A stretch of 64,000 nucleotides of DNA from contig NZ_JAIMJB010000002.1 in NCBI RefSeq assembly GCF_021295345.1, positions 248,001-312,000 on the forward strand, written 5' to 3'. The notes beneath the pieces are model-generated. The model made no database searches and was not told the DNA's origin. It worked only from the letters and a program-made list of their open reading frames with translations. Of this stretch, positions 1-8,107 are shown piece after piece. The position numbers and the translations under genes are program-made. The stretch comes from Motilimonas eburnea (GTDB lineage: Bacteria > Pseudomonadota > Gammaproteobacteria > Enterobacterales > CBDFNC01). The first letter of the stretch is position 1, and every line of letters begins with the position of its first letter.

Positions 1-652
1 GGCTGAGTTGATCGACTATTTCGTGCTGCGGTGGTTGCAAGCTTAAATCGATGCGGCCATCATTACGCACTTGTTTGATAAACGCTTGATGGCGTTGACC
101 CACGCGGATGGGCTTAAAAATTTCATTATTGTAAATCACGCCCCAAAAAGCATTATTAACGACCGCTTTGTAACCTAAATCTGTTCGCTGGGCGATAATG
201 ACATCCACTTGTTGGTGTTTTTTGAAACGCGGCTGTTTTTTGTCTAGGAAGCGATCTAGCTTAGTGGTGGCTGCAAGGCGCTGAGTTTGTTCATCACGAT
301 AAACATACACGACGTATTTTCTGCCCACTTCCATCGGCGTGCGTTGCTGGTTAAAAGGCACTAACAGGTCTTTGTCTAAGCCCCAATCTAAAAATGCACC
401 TGGGCCACTGTTGGCGACGACTTTTAAATAAGCAAACTGACCCACTTGAGCCAAGGTTTTTTGCGTGGTGGCAATGATCATGTCTTCTGAATCTGTGTAC
501 AGGAACACATCAAGCCAATCGCCAACCTCGCAATCGTTAGGCATGAACTTATTGGGTAATAACACTTCACCCAGATCACCTGCATCAAGGTAGGCACCAA
601 AAGGGACCAATTTGATCACCTGTAATGAGTTCGTTATTCCTGTCTTTGCCAT
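1..652 (-). CDS. cvfB: CvfB-family S1 RNA-binding protein (3' end outside window)
   Basis: The reading frame starts at the ATG at 652-650 and runs off the left edge, giving 217 residues. The N-terminus (MAKTGITNSLQVIKLVPFGA) and the later stretch SGPGAFLDWGLDKDLLVP are typical of CvfB/YitL proteins, which carry tandem S1-like OB folds and a C-terminal winged helix. They bind RNA and in Staphylococcus affect virulence gene expression; the role in gammaproteobacteria is unclear. Family members are about 280 residues, so roughly the last fifth, including the winged helix, lies outside. It is divergent from bluB, with about 90 bp between the two start codons. Confidence 0.85.
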   Translation of the reverse strand, partial: MAKTGITNSLQVIKLVPFGAYLDAGDLGEVLLPNKFMPNDCEVGDWLDVFLYTDSEDMIIATTQKTLAQVGQFAYLKVVANSGPGAFLDWGLDKDLLVPFNQQRTPMEVGRKYVVYVYRDEQTQRLAATTKLDRFLDKKQPRFKKHQQVDVIIAQRTDLGYKAVVNNAFWGVIYNNEIFKPIRVGQRHQAFIKQVRNDGRIDLSLQPPQHEIVDQLS

Positions 653-744
653 GTTCTACACCTATCTACAATTTTCGGCGCATTATAGCTTGAACTCTTT
701 TAAAATGCGCAGGTATTTATGCTGTTCTAATTGAAGAGGAAGTG

Positions 745-1470
745 ATGGATAAAAACGACAATGGCCCGTTTGATGCGCAGCACTTAGCGGGCGTTTATAA
801 AGCCATTTTTGGTCGGCGCGATGTGCGCGGACAATTCACGCCAAAGCCCATAACAGATGAGGTACTGAGCCGTGTGCTTTATGCCGCGCATCATGCACCG
901 TCGGTGGGCTTTGTGCAGCCATGGGACTTTGTTGTGATCCAATCCGATGATGTAAAAACGCAAATACACCAAGAATTTGTTAAAGCCAATGAACAAGCCC
1001 AAAACTTATTCGAAGGAGAAAAGCGCACGCTTTACTCATCACTAAAACTGCAAGGTATTCTGGAAGCCCCCATTAATCTGTGCATCACTTGCGATCGCCA
1101 GCGTGGCGGCCCCGTGGTATTGGGTAAAACATCCATTCCCACCATGGATCTATATAGCTCGGTATGTGCGGTGCAAAATTTCTGGCTGGCTGCAAGAGCC
1201 GAAGGCTTAGGTGTTGGCTGGGTCAGTATCCTTGATGAGCAAGCCATGAAGCGCATCTTAGGGTTGCCAGAACATGTTGTCCCTATTGCGTATTTATGTG
1301 TCGGTTATGTCAGTGAATTTTATGACCAACCCGAGCTGGCAACTAAGGGTTGGGCGACACGAAAACCCCTAGCCGAATTAGTGAGTTTTGACCAATATGG
1401 CCAGCACCAAACGGTTGATGAAAGCAGCCTGATACGCCAGATAGAGCAAGATAAAGTCCATTATCGCTAG
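745..1470 (+). CDS. bluB: 5,6-dimethylbenzimidazole synthase BluB
   Basis: BluB is a flavin-destroying nitroreductase-fold enzyme that fragments FMNH2 with oxygen to make 5,6-dimethylbenzimidazole, the lower ligand of cobalamin. The protein (241 aa) shows the family signatures FGRRDVRGQFTPKPI near the N-terminus, HAPSVGFVQPWDFVVI (FMN binding) and GLGVGWVSILDE. I chose the ATG at 745 over the in-frame GTG at 742 because GAGGA lies at 736-740, which suits 745 and is too close to 742. It stands alone, with no other cobalamin gene nearby. This fits either a scattered B12 pathway or lower-ligand remodelling of salvaged corrinoids. Confidence 0.9.
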   Translation: MDKNDNGPFDAQHLAGVYKAIFGRRDVRGQFTPKPITDEVLSRVLYAAHHAPSVGFVQPWDFVVIQSDDVKTQIHQEFVKANEQAQNLFEGEKRTLYSSLKLQGILEAPINLCITCDRQRGGPVVLGKTSIPTMDLYSSVCAVQNFWLAARAEGLGVGWVSILDEQAMKRILGLPEHVVPIAYLCVGYVSEFYDQPELATKGWATRKPLAELVSFDQYGQHQTVDESSLIRQIEQDKVHYR

Positions 1471-1555
1471 TTTAGTGTTTCCTGCTTGGGATCAGTGTTT
1501 ACCTCAGACTATTTGAGGTAAAATCCGTGCTCATTTTACCAAGGTGTGTTTTCCC

Positions 1556-2134
1556 ATGGCCCAGCTGTATTTTTATTACTCCACCATGAATGCAGGTAAA
1601 TCAACGTCTTTATTGCAATCAGCCTATAACTATTATGAGCGTGGCTTAAACAGTCAAATTTTTACCGCAGCTATTGATGATCGGGTACAAGTTGGCCAAG
1701 TTGCCTCGCGGATTGGACTGAGTCAACCGGCCCATGTATTTGATGCTGAAACCAATCTATTTACTGAGGTTGAACGATTACATCAGCAGCAAAAAATCGA
1801 TTGTCTATTGATAGATGAAAGTCAGTTTCTATCTAAAGCGCAAGTGAAGCAATTAACCCAAGTCGTTGATGAACTCGCCATCCCGACCCTTTGTTACGGA
1901 TTACGCACCGATTTTGTCGGGGAATTATTTCAAGGCAGCCAATACTTGTTGGCGTGGGCTGACAAATTGGTCGAGTTAAAAACCATTTGTCACTGTGGCC
2001 GTAAAGCCAATATGGTGGTGCGCGTCAACGAACAAGGTGATGTCCTTAGGCAGGGAAACCAAATTGAAATTGGCGGTAATGACAAATACATTTCTGTTTG
2101 CCGTAAGCATTATTATCAAGACAGATATCAATAA
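1556..2134 (+). CDS. tdk: Thymidine kinase
   Basis: This type II thymidine kinase phosphorylates thymidine with ATP in the salvage pathway. The 192-residue product has the Walker A loop STMNAGKST at residues 9-17, the Walker B-like DES at 87-89 and a zinc lasso built from C145, C147, C182 and H185. The ATG at 1556 is preferred over the upstream GTG at 1544 because AAGG at 1541-1544 is well spaced for it and because [16 protein letters not shown] is the usual family start. Length is close to E. coli Tdk (205 aa). A weak inverted repeat (2137-2142/2154-2159) follows the stop. Confidence 0.95.
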   Translation: MAQLYFYYSTMNAGKSTSLLQSAYNYYERGLNSQIFTAAIDDRVQVGQVASRIGLSQPAHVFDAETNLFTEVERLHQQQKIDCLLIDESQFLSKAQVKQLTQVVDELAIPTLCYGLRTDFVGELFQGSQYLLAWADKLVELKTICHCGRKANMVVRVNEQGDVLRQGNQIEIGGNDKYISVCRKHYYQDRYQ

Positions 2135-2243
2135 ACTAGCCTATAAGATCAAGAGGCTATACTGCGTTTCTTGATGGATAAGTTGGTAATAGCCAATAAA
2201 TCGGGTACACTTTTTTTACATTCATAAACAAGAGAAACACGCC

Positions 2244-2522
2244 ATGCCATTAGCCACAGCACGCCATATTTTGGTCGACACCGAACAGCAATGTAACGAA
2301 CTAAAATCACAAATCGAAGCCGGTGCTGATTTTGGCCAACTTGCCAAGCAACACTCTAACTGTCCATCGGGTGCCCAAGGGGGTGAGCTCGGTGAATTTG
2401 CTCCCGGTATGATGGTGCCAGAATTTGATAAAGTGGTCTTTAGTGCCCCAGTCAATACGGTGCAAGGTCCTGTAAAAACAGACTTTGGTTATCATTTGTT
2501 AGAAGTCACCAGCCGCAGCTAA
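2244..2522 (+). CDS. ppiC: Parvulin-type peptidyl-prolyl cis-trans isomerase
   Basis: The 92-residue protein is a single rotamase domain without signal peptide, the size of E. coli PpiC (93 aa). Hallmarks are ARHILVDTEQQCNELKSQI, GADFGQLAKQHSNCPSG, GGELGEFAPGMMVPEFDKV and the C-terminal FGYHLLEV. Parvulins of this type catalyse cis-trans isomerisation of prolyl bonds in the cytoplasm. It is transcribed alone and ends 6 bp before a strong intrinsic terminator. Confidence 0.93.
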   Translation: MPLATARHILVDTEQQCNELKSQIEAGADFGQLAKQHSNCPSGAQGGELGEFAPGMMVPEFDKVVFSAPVNTVQGPVKTDFGYHLLEVTSRS

Positions 2523-2528
2523 ACAGCA

Positions 2529-2559
2529 AGAAGGGAGCCTAAGCTCCCTTCTCTTTTTT
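2529..2559 (+). terminator. Intrinsic terminator after ppiC
   Basis: A perfect 10-bp stem (2529-2538 with 2543-2552), loop CTAA, then C and six T residues. It is placed directly after the ppiC stop. The convergent small gene ends at 2569, so the hairpin may also serve the minus strand. Confidence 0.9.
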
Positions 2560-2568
2560 GAACGGGAG

Positions 2569-2811
2569 TTAGTGAATAACAAAGTGCTCTCTGTCTATCT
2601 CGCCGTAACATTGGCCGTTTTTAAAGGTTTTACGATTAAAGTAACAAGATAAACAGCACATGGTTTGGTCTTTTTGTGGTGTTGGCGTACAAATTTGTAA
2701 AACCTTGACCGAGGAATGGGGGATCACATAGGTTTGTAACCACCCTCCTTTGGTTTGTTTTTGGGTGTGTAGCATGATCAAGGCATCGGAAAGCTTATGT
2801 GTTGTACGCAT
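2569..2811 (-). CDS. Small hypothetical protein with clustered cysteines
   Basis: An 80-residue protein starting at the ATG at 2811, supported by a GGAG motif about 8 nt upstream. The upstream ATG-like extension in the same frame has no ribosome binding site and is left out. I do not recognise a family. The visible feature is a cysteine group in the C-terminal half (one Cys, then CCLSCYF, then one more Cys), which might bind metal. There is no signal peptide or membrane segment. It is convergent with ppiC and monocistronic. A plausible real gene of unknown role. Confidence 0.55.
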   Translation of the reverse strand: MRTTHKLSDALIMLHTQKQTKGGWLQTYVIPHSSVKVLQICTPTPQKDQTMCCLSCYFNRKTFKNGQCYGEIDREHFVIH

Positions 2812-2952
2812 TATTAATTTCTCCACAAAGATGAATATTAACAAGTGCCTTCCCAACATTAGGCAACCTGTTACCCTTGGCCAAATTAGGCCGTAACATT
2901 CAAAATAGACGAGTAACTCACCCCTGCCAACGTACTAATTAATCAATTTTGT

Positions 2953-3168
2953 CTATTTAATAAACAACCCTCTTAGCGTGTTGATTTCAAACGAATGACG
3001 CTGATTTAAATTTTTTGTGACAAGCCGACAGCGCAAGTGTAATTGAACAGTGCGTGTCTCTGACAAAGTGAGCCCCATATATCGACAATAAGCATGATGG
3101 CATAACAATTCGTGTATTCCCATTGGTTGGATCATATCAAAGCCATGGGAGCCTAAAGCTGGCCCCAC
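2953..3168 (-). CDS. Doubtful small ORF downstream of tapT
   Basis: An open frame of 71 codons begins at a GTG 9 bp after the tapT stop and could be the last gene of that operon; internal ATG codons would also be possible starts. The product is rich in His, Cys and Arg with no motif I recognise, and no clear Shine-Dalgarno sequence is seen. It is listed only because the strand, spacing and uninterrupted frame allow it. It may be untranslated 3' sequence. Confidence 0.22.
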   Translation of the reverse strand: MGPALGSHGFDMIQPMGIHELLCHHAYCRYMGLTLSETRTVQLHLRCRLVTKNLNQRHSFEINTLRGLFIK

Positions 3169-3177
3169 AGTACAAGC

Positions 3178-3894
3178 TTAAGAATTTAAAACGGTTTCAA
3201 GTTGAGCCACTGCACCCGGCTTGGGAAGTTGCCGCTGCTTTTTTCCGGTTAGATAATGCTCTTTAAACACATCAAACCACGCATTCATAATGGCACTGTT
3301 TTTAGACTCGCCTAAGCTGTCGTAGACTAATGCCGCCACTTCTGCCGTGCCCAATTGATGGTCTTGCACACTTTTTCGGATCAGGTAACGCGACACTAAC
3401 TCAGGGGTGAAAGCCAACACAGGAAAATCATCAAGCCAGGGGCTTTTCTTAAACATCTTACGCGCTTGACTCCAACTGGCATCGAGCAAAATAAACAAGG
3501 GGATCTTGTCATTAGATACAAGGGGCTTATGCACTACCCTTTCCGGTTGGCAGTATTCTTGCGGGAACACGACATAGGGTTGATACTTCTCATCGTGTAA
3601 TAAGGCCAGCATGGCCGCATCGGGCTCGGTTCTAGACCATATATAGGCATGGCAATCAGCGGCAACATCCGCAATTAAACGCCCCGTATTGCTGGGTTTA
3701 AGGACTTCGTCGTCATAAAAAACCAATAAGAAGGCCGCTTGACTGTCGATCTTAGGTCGATATTCACATATACATAAGTGCAGATTGATCATGCACTTGG
3801 GGCACCTGACGACGTTTGCACCACGGGCTAAATAAGGCCGAGTAACTCGAGCCATGCGCTGCTTATAAAGCTGTTGTACTGCATGTTTTGTCAT
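3178..3894 (-). CDS. tapT: DTW-domain tRNA-uridine aminocarboxypropyltransferase
   Basis: TapT (YfiP) transfers the 3-amino-3-carboxypropyl group of S-adenosylmethionine to uridine 47 of some tRNAs (acp3U). The 238-residue protein has the zinc-binding Cys cluster CPKC at 31-34 and CIC at 41-43, and the family signature LDASWSQARKMF at about 137-148. The ATG at 3894 forms an ATGA overlap with the creA stop, so the two are translationally coupled; the longer in-frame start would overlap creA by 28 nt and is rejected. The C-terminal helix carries HQLGTAEVAALV, another family block. Confidence 0.9.
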   Translation of the reverse strand: MTKHAVQQLYKQRMARVTRPYLARGANVVRCPKCMINLHLCICEYRPKIDSQAAFLLVFYDDEVLKPSNTGRLIADVAADCHAYIWSRTEPDAAMLALLHDEKYQPYVVFPQEYCQPERVVHKPLVSNDKIPLFILLDASWSQARKMFKKSPWLDDFPVLAFTPELVSRYLIRKSVQDHQLGTAEVAALVYDSLGESKNSAIMNAWFDVFKEHYLTGKKQRQLPKPGAVAQLETVLNS

Positions 3895-4370
3895 TGTTGT
3901 TGGCTCGGCCCTTGCCAAGCATCACTGCCGTATAACGGCACGGTTGATAATGAATGCTTGTGACTGCCGTTCATTTCCTTGGTTGAATAACTGAGGTAAA
4001 GCAAGGTTTGATGTTCGGCATCAAATAACCTGCGTACTTTTAAGCTTTTGAAAAGTATGCTTTTTGAAGCGGTAAAAACCACCTCGCCACTTTTAGATTT
4101 ATCAATTTGGTTAATTTGCGCCAAGGTGATAGGCCCGGTTTGTCGACAAGCGATGCCCATATCCGATGGGTCGGCAAAATCTAAGTTTGCTTTTATATGA
4201 CTCAGATGGCATGTCACGCCCGGAATTTTAGGGTCGCTTAATGCTTCGATGTGGACATCTTTGGTGGTAAACAAACCTAAACTCACCTTACCCACATCGT
4301 CACTGCAACCAGCTAATCCAGCCACTAACACGGCAGCGGTAACCCCCTGTTTGCACTTATGTTTCATCAT
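3891..4370 (-). CDS. creA: CreA-family protein, probable lipoprotein
   Basis: The 159-residue product matches the CreA family: a signal peptide, then VGKVSLGLFTTKDVHIEAL, DPKIPGVTCHLSHIK, SDMGIACRQTGPI and a FKSLKVRRLFD block. CreA proteins are conserved, exported and functionally undefined, despite the name from the E. coli cre locus. Here the leader ends LAGLAGC, so C22 is a good lipobox cysteine and the protein is probably membrane-anchored. Two consecutive ATG codons follow an AGGAG; the first is used here. It lies 6 nt after the preceding gene and overlaps tapT by 4 nt, so all three form an operon. Confidence 0.85.
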   Translation of the reverse strand: MMKHKCKQGVTAAVLVAGLAGCSDDVGKVSLGLFTTKDVHIEALSDPKIPGVTCHLSHIKANLDFADPSDMGIACRQTGPITLAQINQIDKSKSGEVVFTASKSILFKSLKVRRLFDAEHQTLLYLSYSTKEMNGSHKHSLSTVPLYGSDAWQGPSQQQ

Positions 4371-4376
4371 ATTCTC

Positions 4377-5168
4377 CTAATTTTCACTGAGGCGGTTGAC
4401 CGTGGGTGTGGGCTTGGCGCGAAAACGTAAAACCTGTTGATGCCCTTGTTTTAACATCCCTCGTAAATGCGGTTTCAAATGCGGCCTAACTTGAGCAAGG
4501 GCAATGTTGTTTTGATAGCAGAACAAGGCTAGCGCATAACAAGCTTCAGCCTCCGATAACATGGCTTGACGGCCGAGTTTAGTATTATGACAACTGCCAC
4601 AGCCGCCGCCACGAAAGGTAAAGGCACTGTTTACCACCATCACACCTGCGCCTAAACTAATGGCTAACAGCTCGGTGGCTTGTTCACGCATAGCATCACC
4701 TGCGCCTTGTGCAAGTAAAGGCGATGACATCAACCATTGGCATAACTGAATGGCAAACACGGATACCAAGGCATTGGGGTTATTCAAGTGGCCAGGATGG
4801 TAATCAATATAAACCGGCTGCGTTAACACGTTGTGGGATGAATTGACGACCATAGGTTCGGTTAACTGGGCGCTGTATGGCGTTTGGTAATTCACAGGCG
4901 GCCTGATGGCAAACCCTTGTTGGCTCAAACCAAAATACAGCTGCAACTGACTTAAGGTTGCTTGCGCTAACTCATTGGCCGAAGTGGCCTTAGAAGGAAA
5001 ATCGGTCACCGTGGGCGTGATCAGCTTAGCTTTAAACTGATGGGATTGCGCATATTGCGAAAAAACGCCCATCATTTGTTCTATCCATGCTTGTTGAGTT
5101 GGCTCAATCAAATCTTGGGGTGAGAGCCATGATTTAATACGATCTTGTAAAGCCGAAAACACTGCCAC
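4377..5168 (-). CDS. Conserved hypothetical protein with CGSC motif
   Basis: A 263-residue soluble protein with no signal peptide; I cannot assign a function. The central block EQATELLAISLGAGVMVVNS resembles a motif I remember from uncharacterised bacterial proteins with a hydrophobic helix and a nearby acidic residue. It is followed by FRGGGCGSCHNTKLGR, a glycine-rich segment with two cysteines. It lacks HEXXH, so I do not call it a protease. It is the first gene of the operon with creA and tapT, with a weak AAGGAAAAGAAG-type ribosome binding region before the ATG. Confidence 0.7.
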   Translation of the reverse strand: MAVFSALQDRIKSWLSPQDLIEPTQQAWIEQMMGVFSQYAQSHQFKAKLITPTVTDFPSKATSANELAQATLSQLQLYFGLSQQGFAIRPPVNYQTPYSAQLTEPMVVNSSHNVLTQPVYIDYHPGHLNNPNALVSVFAIQLCQWLMSSPLLAQGAGDAMREQATELLAISLGAGVMVVNSAFTFRGGGCGSCHNTKLGRQAMLSEAEACYALALFCYQNNIALAQVRPHLKPHLRGMLKQGHQQVLRFRAKPTPTVNRLSEN

Positions 5169-5267
5169 TTCTTTTCCTTTTTGAAACTATTTGCTTAATG
5201 CCCTTTCTGACGTAACAATACCACCTTTTCGCCACTAGACGAATTAGAATCAACACAAGGAACCCCC

Positions 5268-5900
5268 ATGAGCGCCAGCGCAACAACGAGTCAAATTCAG
5301 CAAATGCTAGACATGCAGCATAAAATGAACACTAAGGTACACCCACAATGGTTTGACCAAGGCTTTGCTTGGCACCGTGCTATTTGGGTTGAGTGCGCAG
5401 AAATGCTGGATCACTACGGCTGGAAGTGGTGGAAAAAGCAAACGCCGGATACCGAGCAAGTGATGTTAGAGCTGGTCGATATATTTCACTTTGGTTTGAG
5501 TATGCGCATTGATGGCATCACGACTTTTGAGGCGATTGCCCAGCAATTGGCCCTTGAGCTCAGTGAGCCACAAACGGCAGCGGATTTCCCTCAAACTCTA
5601 GAGCAGCTTGCCAGTGCAGCCGTGGCCGAACAACGTTTTGATGGTTACGCTTTTGCCGGCTGCATGGCGCAAATTGGCCTTTCTTTTGACCAACTCTACC
5701 GTATGTATGTGGGTAAAAATACGTTGAATTTGTTTCGCCAAAATCACGGTTATCAAACCGGTGAATACATAAAAATTTGGCATGGTCGTGAAGATAACGA
5801 GCATTTAATGGACATTTTAAATCGACTCGATAGTCAATCCACTCAGTTTGCCAAGGAAGTTTACCTTGGCTTAGAGCAGGCCTATCCGAGCCAAGCTTAA
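5268..5900 (+). CDS. Dimeric (all-alpha) dUTP diphosphatase
   Basis: The 210-residue protein fits the dimeric dUTPase family (all-alpha NTP pyrophosphatase superfamily), which hydrolyses dUTP, and often dUDP, to dUMP. It shows QHKMNTKVHPQW, the motif WVECAEMLDHYGWKWWKK with the metal-binding acidic helix, and the second helix VMLELVDIFHFGLSM. KNTLNLFRQNHGYQTG and the following EDNEHL correspond to the C-terminal nucleotide-binding helices. AAGGAA precedes the ATG. It is a different fold from the trimeric Dut. It converges on an SSB-like gene 16 bp downstream. Confidence 0.87.
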   Translation: MSASATTSQIQQMLDMQHKMNTKVHPQWFDQGFAWHRAIWVECAEMLDHYGWKWWKKQTPDTEQVMLELVDIFHFGLSMRIDGITTFEAIAQQLALELSEPQTAADFPQTLEQLASAAVAEQRFDGYAFAGCMAQIGLSFDQLYRMYVGKNTLNLFRQNHGYQTGEYIKIWHGREDNEHLMDILNRLDSQSTQFAKEVYLGLEQAYPSQA

Positions 5901-5916
5901 CTCCGAAAGCATCAAG

Positions 5917-6495
5917 CTAAAAACAAACACAAGTATGGCCATCTAACCAATAATGACGCTCAAAGGCATCTTTTACCTTAGTTGACTTTGAGCTTATCGC
6001 GCCTTCAACTAACAAATGGCTTTGTAAACTCAATTTATCACGCATTAATTTCGCGGTTTTACCCCGCAGGTTGACTTCCATTTGGTGATGTTCAAGTTGC
6101 AGGTGAACTTTCGTGTAATCAAGATCGTTCACGGTTTTAAGGTGCTCAATCTTCACCACTTCACCGCAGCAATAAGCTTGATTCCAATACAGGTTATTTT
6201 TACCCGCGATACGAATTTGGGTTGCATCCAAATACTTGCCGAGGATGCCTTGCACAAAAATAGCATCGCCGGCTTGTAGGCCTAAGGCCACCTCTTGTGC
6301 TAATTGGTCAAGGGCGCGAACGGTGAAAAAGCTCTCTTGGATCTTTTGCTCACCTTGGGCTGATGTCCAGGTTTTCTTGACCACTATATCCAGTAGTAAT
6401 ATCGCGGTGCCATCAGCAAAATAGCGTACCGTGTTTTGTTTTGACACTAAGTGGCCAAGGAGCGTAACTTGGCAAGCTAACTTCTGATCTTTCAT
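5917..6495 (-). CDS. SSB-like OB-fold protein
   Basis: The N-terminal ~110 residues (CQVTLLGHLVSKQNTVRYF, ILLLDIVVKKTW, FFTVRALDQLAQEVALGLQAGDAIFVQG) look like an SSB or PriB OB fold for single-stranded DNA. The rest of the 192 residues, including VNLRGKTAKLMRDKLSLQSH followed by LLVEGAI, may be a second, diverged OB fold. It lacks the acidic DDDIPF-type tail used by SSB to recruit partners and instead ends CVCF. It is therefore an accessory SSB-like protein rather than the replicative SSB. AAGG precedes the ATG. Confidence 0.65.
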   Translation of the reverse strand: MKDQKLACQVTLLGHLVSKQNTVRYFADGTAILLLDIVVKKTWTSAQGEQKIQESFFTVRALDQLAQEVALGLQAGDAIFVQGILGKYLDATQIRIAGKNNLYWNQAYCCGEVVKIEHLKTVNDLDYTKVHLQLEHHQMEVNLRGKTAKLMRDKLSLQSHLLVEGAISSKSTKVKDAFERHYWLDGHTCVCF

Positions 6496-6786
6496 CTCAT
6501 TACCTTAATTGCTATCAGCACTAGGATACTCATTAAAGATTGAGATTCAATCGCTGATTTTAGTGCAAATAGGGATGATGACACGATCGCGATGACAGCC
6601 CATCCACGTTGGCGAAAAAATCACAAAGAAATAAAATCATGGCGCTTAATAAGGCAAAAACTGTGTGCTTACCTAATATAACAAGAGACAAAGGTAGCAG
6701 AATGTCAATTTAGTCATTCCCAATTACGCCTAGATGACATATATAAATACCTAGATCATTAATAAACAGCTGATACGGGAAGATAA

Positions 6787-7470
6787 ATGAGAAAAACAGA
6801 AATAGTAACCACAGACGACATACTGTTGGTGTTATGTAAATCCGTTACCAGCGTGCTGTCCAGTGCAACAGCTAGCGATATTAACTATTCAGCCATGGTA
6901 CAAAAAATAAACAAAACCTGTCTTAAACCCGATATAGGCTGTTTTGTGCTATTTGATGGCGGCTTTTCAGGCTTAGTCCTGATCAACTTCTCTGCCGCAG
7001 CCGCACTGGAGATTTACCACAATTACATGGTGAATATGGGGATCCCCAAAGAGGAACTGGCCACCATGCATACCTCCGACGACGTTGGTAATGTCATGGG
7101 CGAGTTGATGAACCAAATTGTGGGTGACTTCACTGGTGCCATTGGTAAAGAACTACATACTTCCATAACCCAAAACCAACCTAAGATGCTAACCATTAAT
7201 AAACAAGTGGTGGTGTCAATCGATACGAACTTAGATCGCCCACAAGCGCGCCGCGTCACCTTTACCACAGCCAAGCATAATATCTTCTATCTTGAACTGG
7301 CGATGGATAAAACCGAGTTTATTAAACTGCACGATGTGGATCCTCAGGACGATATTGATCCTGACCAAATCATTAACGACACACAAAATTCAGCCGCATC
7401 ACAATCTAAACCAGCACCGGCGCCTACGGTGGACATAGATCAAGACTTACTCGACGAGCTTGGCATTTAA
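6787..7470 (+). CDS. DUF3334 protein, CheX/CheC-like
   Basis: The 227-residue cytoplasmic protein has the block DDVGNVMGELMNQIVGDFTG, the same pattern as the phosphatase helix of CheC/CheX/FliY proteins (E/N residues in GELxNQxxG). I place it in the DUF3334 family of Vibrio and Shewanella relatives. CheX-type proteins dephosphorylate CheY-P; this activity is inferred, not shown. The last ~45 residues are acidic and Pro/Ala rich (DPQDDIDPDQ and TVDIDQDLLDELGI), probably a flexible partner-binding tail. No other chemotaxis gene is adjacent, and it ends in a very strong hairpin. Confidence 0.8.
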   Translation: MRKTEIVTTDDILLVLCKSVTSVLSSATASDINYSAMVQKINKTCLKPDIGCFVLFDGGFSGLVLINFSAAAALEIYHNYMVNMGIPKEELATMHTSDDVGNVMGELMNQIVGDFTGAIGKELHTSITQNQPKMLTINKQVVVSIDTNLDRPQARRVTFTTAKHNIFYLELAMDKTEFIKLHDVDPQDDIDPDQIINDTQNSAASQSKPAPAPTVDIDQDLLDELGI

Positions 7471-7484
7471 ATTTTACCCTCGCA

Positions 7485-7517
7485 GATAAAGCTAACCTAA
7501 GGTTAGCTTTATCATTT
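7485..7517. terminator. Hairpin terminator after DUF3334 gene
   Basis: A perfect 13-bp stem (7485-7497 with 7501-7513) with loop TAA, followed by ATTT and a T-rich stretch on the plus strand. It insulates the DUF3334 gene from the polyamine leader. The T run is imperfect, so efficiency is uncertain. Confidence 0.8.
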
Positions 7518-7653
7518 CTTTTGCGAATCATTTTGGCCGTCTAAACATCCCATTTTCCCTCGCCAGCAACCTAGCATAACCCTATGAAACATAAGGGATA
7601 ATTGAGCTTACTATTTTTAACGTAAATTTTTCTCGTTTCTATTAAAAATATAC

Positions 7654-7681
7654 TTGCACATTTAGTCATATGTGGTATTTT
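7654..7681 (+). promoter_or_regulatory. Candidate promoter of the polyamine operon
   Basis: TTGCAC at 7654-7659 and TATTTT at 7676-7681 are separated by 16 bp. A start near 7688 would give a leader of about 450 nt before dat, covering all the hairpins and the leader peptide. It was found by eye and other starts are possible. Confidence 0.4.
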
Positions 7682-7915
7682 TGCGCCGCTTTTTAACATC
7701 CGTCATGTTAATCTTAACGACGAAAAAGTGTGAGATAGGAAGATCGCTTAGCTTGATAAACGTCAAGTTGGTGATAAAATGAGCAGCCCTTGCTGTGCGG
7801 CCTTAATCTGCACAGACAAGATAATCGGTATGGGGTAACCAGCCCCCGTAATAGTAGGGATAGTGAACGGACTGGATGACTCCAGCTCTATCATTAACAG
7901 ATTTAGGAGCCCGAA

Positions 7916-7987
7916 ATGATTATGATCTCTCAACAGACCAACCTATATCCGGCCATCAGTCTATTTTGCCTGATGCCAGAGCCTTGA
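7916..7987 (+). CDS. Candidate regulatory leader peptide (23 aa, ends Pro-stop)
   Basis: ATG at 7916 is preceded by TTTAGGAG with 6-7 nt spacing. The frame encodes 23 residues starting MIMISQQTNLYPAIS and ending CLMPEP, then UGA. A terminal Pro before UGA is the hallmark of the TnaC arrest peptide, where slow RF2-dependent release is the sensor step. Here the setting is a polyamine biosynthesis operon, and polyamines are known to act on leader-peptide termination in other systems. The last codons form a hairpin (7951-7959 with 7970-7977) that a stalled ribosome would melt. Function is inferred from position, start signal and ending. Confidence 0.55.
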   Translation: MIMISQQTNLYPAISLFCLMPEP

Positions 7988-8071
7988 TCGCCCCTTACTC
8001 AATTTAAATTTCTCCCTTCTGTATCGCTTTGTGATAAGCATTGCTTTATGCAGGGGTTTTCCTTTTTATTC

Positions 8072-8107
8072 GCTAATTGCCGATACCTACATTGGCAGGC
8101 AATTAGC
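8072..8107 (+). promoter_or_regulatory. Perfect 10-bp inverted repeat upstream of dat
   Basis: GCTAATTGCC (8072-8081) and GGCAATTAGC (8098-8107) form a stem with a 16-nt loop, 30 nt before the dat ATG. It has no T run on the plus strand, so it is not a simple terminator for the operon. It could be an RNA stem affecting dat translation or a protein-binding operator. Confidence 0.5.

Noticed and set aside
7688-7915. Possible known riboswitch (yybP-ykoY, ykkC, lysine, c-di-GMP) before the polyamine operon
   Set aside because: The conserved core sequences of these classes could not be matched by eye; only generic hairpins are present.
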